Source of the DNA: Lachnospiraceae bacterium
Lineage (GTDB): Bacteria; Bacillota; Clostridia; Lachnospirales; Lachnospiraceae
Assembly (NCBI GenBank): GCA_024695225.1
Contig: JAILIO010000123.1
Location: 1 to 9,018 of the forward strand
Direction of reading: 5' to 3'
Length of the DNA: 9,018 nucleotides
Shown here: positions 5,449 to 9,018 of the stretch, piece by piece
How positions within the stretch are numbered: the first letter of the stretch is position 1
How the letters are laid out: each line of letters opens with the position of its first letter
Position numbers and translations under genes: made by a program
The notes under the pieces: generated by a model
Database searches by the model: none
What the model was told of the DNA's origin: nothing
The model's input: the letters and a program-made list of their open reading frames with translations, nothing else

Positions 5449-6354
5449 TCAAAACTTCATTGCCCCGATTCCCTGTAACATCAGAGCTTTCTTCATAACG
5501 GTGATATTAACGTCTTCCAGATGTCCCCCGAACTCACCGTCCAGAGTCCAGTCCACCGGCTCACTTCCGTCGATCTTCAGGGAACTGGCCTTGAAAGAGA
5601 TGAGACAGGAGGAATGAACCTTCCGGTCGTACAGGGCGTTCAGCATCTCCTGCATCTCCAGGGGGGTGTCGGGTCTTCTTATCAGGGTGACCTCAAACAA
5701 CCCGTCGTCCAGTCTCACCCGGGATCCGGTTATCCCCTTTATCCCGCCTACTGACGTGGAATTGGTGATCATCCCGTAAATAAAATCGTCCTCGAACTCA
5801 CCGCCCTCATAAGTGATCTTAAGCCTGCTGGACTTGATATCCGTAATAGCAAGTCTCCTTGCTCCCTCGAAAATATAAGCCATGTGGCCGAAGATATTCT
5901 TCATATCCTGTTTTGTCTTGTAGGAAATGTCGGTAAAGATCCCAAAGGCCGCCACATAGACAAAGAAATCGTCATTCATGGTGCCGATGTCCACCGCCCG
6001 GGCGCCCCCGTAGACGATCTCCTGGGCTGCCCGCCTCATGACAGATGGAATGCCGAGACTGTTGGCAAAATCGTTTGTGCTGCCGGCAGGGATATATCCG
6101 ATGGGAATATTTCTGCCGCCCTCCATCATCCCCGTGACAGTCTCATCCAGAGTGCCGTCACCGCCGGAACACACGATGAGATCCGTGCCGGCCGGAGCGT
6201 TTTTGGCGCACTCCAGGGCGTCGCCGGATCCCTGGGTGGGATGGACCACCACCTCGTAGCCCGCCGCGGTAAATATGTTCAAGATATCTGACAGCTGGCT
6301 TTTTATCCTGCTCTGCCCCGCATGCGGGTTGTAAATAAAGAAGAGTCTGCGCAT
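5449..6354 (-). CDS. YegS/DgkB-type diacylglycerol (lipid) kinase family protein
   Basis: This 301-residue protein belongs to the soluble diacylglycerol/sphingosine kinase-like family. Landmarks run in order: YNPHAG (8-13), the nucleotide-binding SGGDGTLDE (63-71), IPAGSTNDFANSLGIP (88-103) and the C-terminal DWTLDGEF (268-275). Members phosphorylate membrane lipids such as diacylglycerol with ATP at the inner face of the membrane. The exact substrate here cannot be read from sequence; a DgkB role (returning diacylglycerol to phospholipid synthesis) is plausible. The ATG at 6354 shares its A with the TGA of the crh-like gene (TGATG), implying translational coupling. A TTG one codon earlier (6357) is possible but less likely. 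It is the last gene of the murB-rapZ-whiA-crh operon; before the IS insertion, fba lay directly downstream on the same strand. Confidence 0.9.
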   Translation of the reverse strand: MRRLFFIYNPHAGQSRIKSQLSDILNIFTAAGYEVVVHPTQGSGDALECAKNAPAGTDLIVCSGGDGTLDETVTGMMEGGRNIPIGYIPAGSTNDFANSLGIPSVMRRAAQEIVYGGARAVDIGTMNDDFFVYVAAFGIFTDISYKTKQDMKNIFGHMAYIFEGARRLAITDIKSSRLKITYEGGEFEDDFIYGMITNSTSVGGIKGITGSRVRLDDGLFEVTLIRRPDTPLEMQEMLNALYDRKVHSSCLISFKASSLKIDGSEPVDWTLDGEFGGHLEDVNITVMKKALMLQGIGAMKF

Positions 6355-6614
6355 CAAGCGCTTCCTGTTAAAAGATATTCCTCGATGGCGGTGATGGCAT
6401 CCGATTCATCCTGCCCGTCAGCATTTACCTCCAGCACCTGTCCTTCGGGAAGTCCCAGGCTCATCATGCCCATAATGCTCTTGGCATTCACCTTTCTGCC
6501 GTCACATCCGATATGGATCTCACTGTCATAGCGGCTTGCCACCTGTACCAGCATCGCCAGGGGTCTGGCATTCAGACCACCCTTAAGATTTACCTTTACT
6601 TCTTTTGACTGCAC
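6354..6614 (-). CDS. crh: Crh-like HPr-family protein with Asn in place of the PTS histidine
   Basis: This 86-residue protein has the HPr fold signature, but the active-site motif reads GGLNARPLA, so residue 15 is Asn (codon AAT) where HPr has the His phosphorylated by Enzyme I. The regulatory Ser46 and its surroundings are intact (KVNAKSIMGMMSLGL, 41-55). This is the pattern of Bacillus Crh, which has Gln15, keeps Ser46 as the HPr kinase/phosphorylase target, and acts as a CcpA co-effector rather than a sugar-transport carrier. Its place right after whiA also matches the Bacillus crh locus. Start is GTG at 6614, with GGAGG five bases upstream inside the whiA coding region; the two genes overlap by 32 bases. 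The motif position (residue 15) supports this start. No PTS sugar transport is expected; a regulatory role is inferred. The symbol is by motif and synteny only. Confidence 0.88.
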   Translation of the reverse strand: MQSKEVKVNLKGGLNARPLAMLVQVASRYDSEIHIGCDGRKVNAKSIMGMMSLGLPEGQVLEVNADGQDESDAITAIEEYLLTGSA

Positions 6615-7518
6615 TGTCTCCTCCCTCTTTTCTCAGCCTTTCCGCCGTATCGCTTATCCTCTGCATACGATGGTTCATGGCTGATTTGCTGACCGGTCTG
6701 TCCATAAGCTTTCCAAGCTCCACCAGACTTGCGTCCGGATTCTGAAGCCTGATGAGTGCTGTTTCGTACAGCGCTCCCGGCAGAACTTTCAAACCCACGG
6801 TATCATCGATATACCGTATGTCCTCGATCTGCTTTGCAGCGGACCTGACCGTCTTCTCAATGTTTGCGGCTTCAATATTTACACGTCTGTTCACATCGCC
6901 TCTGACGCCGCGAAGTATTCTGGTATTCTCAAGATCCATCAGGGACACGTAAGCCCCCATGGCCGTCAGCAGATCTGCTATGGCTCCGCCGTTTTTCAGG
7001 TAGACCACCTGCCGGCCTCTGCGCTCCACCACAGATGGAGCACTGTCAAATTCTTTGAGGGCAAATGAGAGGACTTTTGTCTCCTCTGCATTTCTGGTCG
7101 TAAATTCCAACCTGTATCCCTTTGCAGGATCCACGAGCGTACCGCAGCACAGGAATGCTCCACGCAGATAAGAATGCCTGCAACAGTCATTTTTCAAAAG
7201 CAGGCTTTCCTTTTCAGAACCTGTGCTTTCCAGACGCAAAGCTGAAACTACTCTGTTCTGTAACTCCGGATCACTGAAGATCCGTTTTTCCCCCAAATCC
7301 ACAAAGCGCATATTAAACGCTTTTTCGATTAAAGTAAAGCATTTTTTGAGAACCCCTCTGCGAGGGGTGTGAGAAACCACTAAATATCCCGATTCCAGCC
7401 CCGATATGTATCCCAGCATGGCGGACAGTTCAGCCAGCATGCAGTGTCTCGCCTCAGGCAGGATTCCCAGAAGTTCCGAATGCACATTTTCCGAAAATGA
7501 ATTTTGAACCTCACTCAT
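6583..7518 (-). CDS. whiA: WhiA-family DNA-binding regulator
   Basis: This 311-residue protein has the usual WhiA length. The N-terminal two thirds form a degenerate LAGLIDADG homing-endonuclease-like domain without nuclease function. It has LGYISGLESGYLVVSHTP (35-52), the family motif YLRGAFLCCGTLVDP (117-131) and NRRVNIEAANIEKTV (210-224). The C-terminal helix-turn-helix (about 256-296) contains LVELGKLMDRPVSKSAMNHRMQRI, matching the conserved SKS..NHR recognition segment. In actinobacteria WhiA controls sporulation and cell-division genes. In Bacillus it is a nucleoid-associated protein linked to division and chromosome segregation. The ATG at 7518 follows the rapZ stop by two bases, with only a weak GGGA-type SD, so translation is probably coupled to rapZ. 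The 3' end overlaps the crh-like gene by 32 bases in another frame. Confidence 0.96.
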   Translation of the reverse strand: MSEVQNSFSENVHSELLGILPEARHCMLAELSAMLGYISGLESGYLVVSHTPRRGVLKKCFTLIEKAFNMRFVDLGEKRIFSDPELQNRVVSALRLESTGSEKESLLLKNDCCRHSYLRGAFLCCGTLVDPAKGYRLEFTTRNAEETKVLSFALKEFDSAPSVVERRGRQVVYLKNGGAIADLLTAMGAYVSLMDLENTRILRGVRGDVNRRVNIEAANIEKTVRSAAKQIEDIRYIDDTVGLKVLPGALYETALIRLQNPDASLVELGKLMDRPVSKSAMNHRMQRISDTAERLRKEGGDSAVKRSKGKS

Positions 7519-7520
7519 AG

Positions 7521-8378
7521 TCAGCCGTTCCCGATATCCCTGTGTTTGAGAGAGAGTCCGTAGTTTCCGGAGTCCTTAAGGCGGTCGTACAGTTTACCTG
7601 CGATGGTCACAGACCTGTGCCTTCCTCCGGTGCAGCCGATCCCCACCACCAGCTGGTTTTTGCCCTCATTTATATAGCCTGGTATCAGGAAGTTCAGCAT
7701 GTCCGTGAGTTTATCCAGAAACTGCTCCGCTTCCCCGGTCTGACAGACATAGTCCCGCACATCGCTGTCCAGTCCGGTCTTTACCTTAAGGTTATCCACG
7801 TAAAATGGATTGGGAAGGAATCTGACATCAAACACCAGATCGCAGTCTGCGGGAATCCCGTACTTGAACCCGAAGGACACCAGCCTGATCATAAGGCTGT
7901 TGTACTCCCTGTTGTCCACGAAGATCCGGTCTATCTCCTTTTTGAGATCCCTGGTGAGAAGCCCGGAAGTGTCAATGATGTAATCCGCACCCTTTTTGAT
8001 CTCCGACAGAAGTTCCCTCTCCCGCTTTATGCCTTCCGCCACCTCGCCGTCCGGGGAAAGGGGATGCCTGCGGCGGCTGGTCTTGTACCGCTTCTGCAGG
8101 GTCTCATCCGAAGCTTCCATGAACAGGACCTCAAGGCCGTTCTCATTTTTCACTCCGGGAAGTATCCGGGGCAGTTCCCCGATGGGCTGACCGGCTCTGG
8201 CGTCCAGCCCCAGTGCCGCCTTGGTGATCTCGCTGCCCGGCATGGACACCAGCTCCGTGAATTTATCGATAAGAGGCACGGGCAGATTGTCCACGCAGTA
8301 GTATCCTGCGTCCTCCAGCATCCTGAGGGCGGTTATCTTGCCGGCGCCGCTCATTCCCGTGACTATGACTATCCTCAT
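7521..8378 (-). CDS. rapZ: RapZ (YvcJ)-family nucleotide-binding protein
   Basis: This 285-residue protein has the full family length. The N-terminal P-loop domain starts MRIVIVTGMSGAGK (Walker A 8-14) and continues with ALRMLEDAGYYCVDNLPVPL (17-36) and SRRRHPLS (101-108). The C-terminal domain has SFGFKYGIPADCDLVFDVRFLPNP (168-191) and GIGCTGGRHRSV (246-257). In E. coli RapZ binds the small RNA GlmZ and glucosamine-6-phosphate to control GlmS; the Bacillus homologue YvcJ hydrolyses nucleotides. An amino-sugar/cell-wall role fits the murB neighbour, but the RNA-adaptor role is not established in Firmicutes. One oddity is that the residue after the Walker A lysine is Ile15 (codon ATA), not Ser or Thr; Thr16 follows. 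The ATG at 8378 has a GGGAGAG sequence about seven bases upstream. The stop is two bases before whiA; yvcK, often between them, is absent. Confidence 0.96.
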   Translation of the reverse strand: MRIVIVTGMSGAGKITALRMLEDAGYYCVDNLPVPLIDKFTELVSMPGSEITKAALGLDARAGQPIGELPRILPGVKNENGLEVLFMEASDETLQKRYKTSRRRHPLSPDGEVAEGIKRERELLSEIKKGADYIIDTSGLLTRDLKKEIDRIFVDNREYNSLMIRLVSFGFKYGIPADCDLVFDVRFLPNPFYVDNLKVKTGLDSDVRDYVCQTGEAEQFLDKLTDMLNFLIPGYINEGKNQLVVGIGCTGGRHRSVTIAGKLYDRLKDSGNYGLSLKHRDIGNG

Positions 8379-8392
8379 TGCAAAACTCTCCC

Positions 8393-8523
8393 TCTGAAAC
8401 CTCTCTGAAATCTATCCGGAATCTTCCCCTGAGATCTCTCTGAAGCCTCTCCAAAATCTATTATGAATTCTTCCTCTAAGGTCTCTCCCTAAATTCTTTC
8501 TTTGAAATCTTTCTTAAACCTCT
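8393..8523 (-). repeat. Degenerate 11-13-bp purine-rich tandem repeat between murB and rapZ
   Basis: About eleven imperfect units, consensus TCTGAAATCTC on the plus strand (GAGATTTCAGA in the mRNA), fill nearly the whole 145-base murB-rapZ spacer. Unit length varies from 11 to about 14 bases, so it does not keep a reading frame. In the mRNA it is almost entirely A/G/U and contains many GAGAGG/GGAGAG strings resembling ribosome binding sites. No terminator or convincing promoter is visible in the spacer, so murB and rapZ may be cotranscribed. Confidence 0.7.
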
Positions 8524-9018
8524 CTACAGATAAATGATCTCCCGCTCCAGCCGCACTCCGGACTGTGAGTACACCTTGTCCTGCACCTGGCGGATCAGGG
8601 CCTTCACATCACCTGAGGTGGCGTTATCCCTGTTGATGATGAAACCCGCATGCATTTCCGACACCTGGGCGCCCCCGACGAAGGCCCCCTTCATACCCGC
8701 ATCCTCTATGAGCTTTCCTGCAAAATACCCCTCAGGCCGCTTGAAAACACTGCCTGCGCTGGGGTATGTGAGTGGCTGCTTCTGCACCCTGCGGTCCTTT
8801 ATCTCTGTCATTTTCTTGATTATCTCGTCCTTGTCCCCCTCTTTCAGGCAAATAAGGACGCCCAATATCACATATCTGAACTCAAGTGGGTCCGGGCCCT
8901 TCAGGATACTTTTTCTGTAGCCAAAGCCCATGTCCTCCCCGGGGATATCGGTTATCTCACCGGTTTCCCTGTCAAAAAGGGTGACCTTCTCAACCACATC
9001 CCGCATCTCTCCGCCAAA
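8524..9018 (-). CDS. murB: UDP-N-acetylenolpyruvoylglucosamine reductase (MurB), N-terminus outside window
   Basis: The C-terminal 164 residues of MurB are visible. The frame continues open past the right edge: the first visible residues, FGGEMRDVVEKVTLFD, are internal to the family, so the ATG at 9006 is not the start. MurB is the cytoplasmic FAD enzyme that uses NADPH to reduce UDP-GlcNAc-enolpyruvate to UDP-MurNAc in peptidoglycan precursor synthesis. Visible landmarks are FGYRKSIL (substrate-binding YR..S of the type II form), LTYPSAGSVFKRPEGYFAGKLIEDAG (the Ser of GS.F is the family's proton donor), VSEMHAGFIIN and the terminal GVRLEREI with the conserved Glu. The FAD-binding N-terminal domain is unseen. 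It is the first visible gene of the leftward operon with rapZ, whiA, crh and the lipid kinase. Confidence 0.95.
   Translation of the reverse strand, partial: FGGEMRDVVEKVTLFDRETGEITDIPGEDMGFGYRKSILKGPDPLEFRYVILGVLICLKEGDKDEIIKKMTEIKDRRVQKQPLTYPSAGSVFKRPEGYFAGKLIEDAGMKGAFVGGAQVSEMHAGFIINRDNATSGDVKALIRQVQDKVYSQSGVRLEREIIYL

Noticed and set aside
6355..6357. TTG as start codon of the lipid kinase
   Set aside because: The adjacent ATG at 6354 shares its A with the upstream TGA, the usual coupled arrangement; TTG would add only one residue.
6356..6363. AAGCGCTT, resembling the core of a CcpA cre site next to crh
   Set aside because: It lies in coding sequence at the crh/lipid-kinase junction and lacks the outer cre positions; probably chance.
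7542..8408. 288-codon plus-strand ORF
   Set aside because: It is antisense to rapZ, whose motifs are unmistakable; a product of codon bias on the opposite strand.

Overview
The window looks like a chromosomal segment of a Gram-positive member of the Clostridia, probably Lachnospiraceae-like. The evidence is a murB-rapZ-whiA-Crh/HPr gene order, a class II aldolase, strong GGAGG ribosome binding sites, sigma-A-type promoters and an alanine/serine-rich zinc-ribbon membrane protein. This placement is inferred from gene content, not from a marker gene.

Layout. (1) Positions 1-653, minus strand: the N-terminal part of a response regulator with a GGDEF (diguanylate cyclase) output domain, with a clear promoter upstream. 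(2) Positions 654-1007: a divergent intergenic region with two adjacent dyads, a perfect 11-bp hairpin and a possible SD-sequestering element. (3) Positions 1008-1877, plus: a zinc-ribbon protein with five 17-residue repeats and two membrane helices. Its 3' untranslated region carries nine exact-length 18-bp tandem repeats and then a terminator. (4) Positions 2223-3158, minus: class II fructose-bisphosphate aldolase (fba), with a structured leader and a TTGCAA-N17-TATAAT promoter. (5) Positions 3352-about 5319: an intact IS1634-family insertion sequence, A+T-richer than its surroundings. It is flanked by an identical 65-66-bp direct repeat. (6) Positions 5449-9018, minus: a compact operon read murB (partial), rapZ, whiA, crh-like HPr, then a YegS/DgkB-type lipid kinase, with overlapping or nearly touching genes after rapZ.

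How it fits together. The operon joins cell-wall precursor synthesis (MurB), envelope/RNA regulation (RapZ), a WhiA regulator, a Crh-like carrier that lacks the PTS histidine but keeps the regulatory serine, and a lipid kinase. The aldolase gene once lay directly downstream of this operon on the same strand. The IS inserted into the fba promoter region, but its long target duplication copied the whole promoter. fba therefore keeps a complete promoter, and a second copy now points into the IS, antisense to the transposase. This is the most interesting structural point of the window. The Asn15 Crh-like protein, the non-canonical RapZ Walker A, the absence of yvcK, and three unrelated tandem-repeat arrays are also worth attention. 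I see no RNA gene of known class, CRISPR array or defence system.
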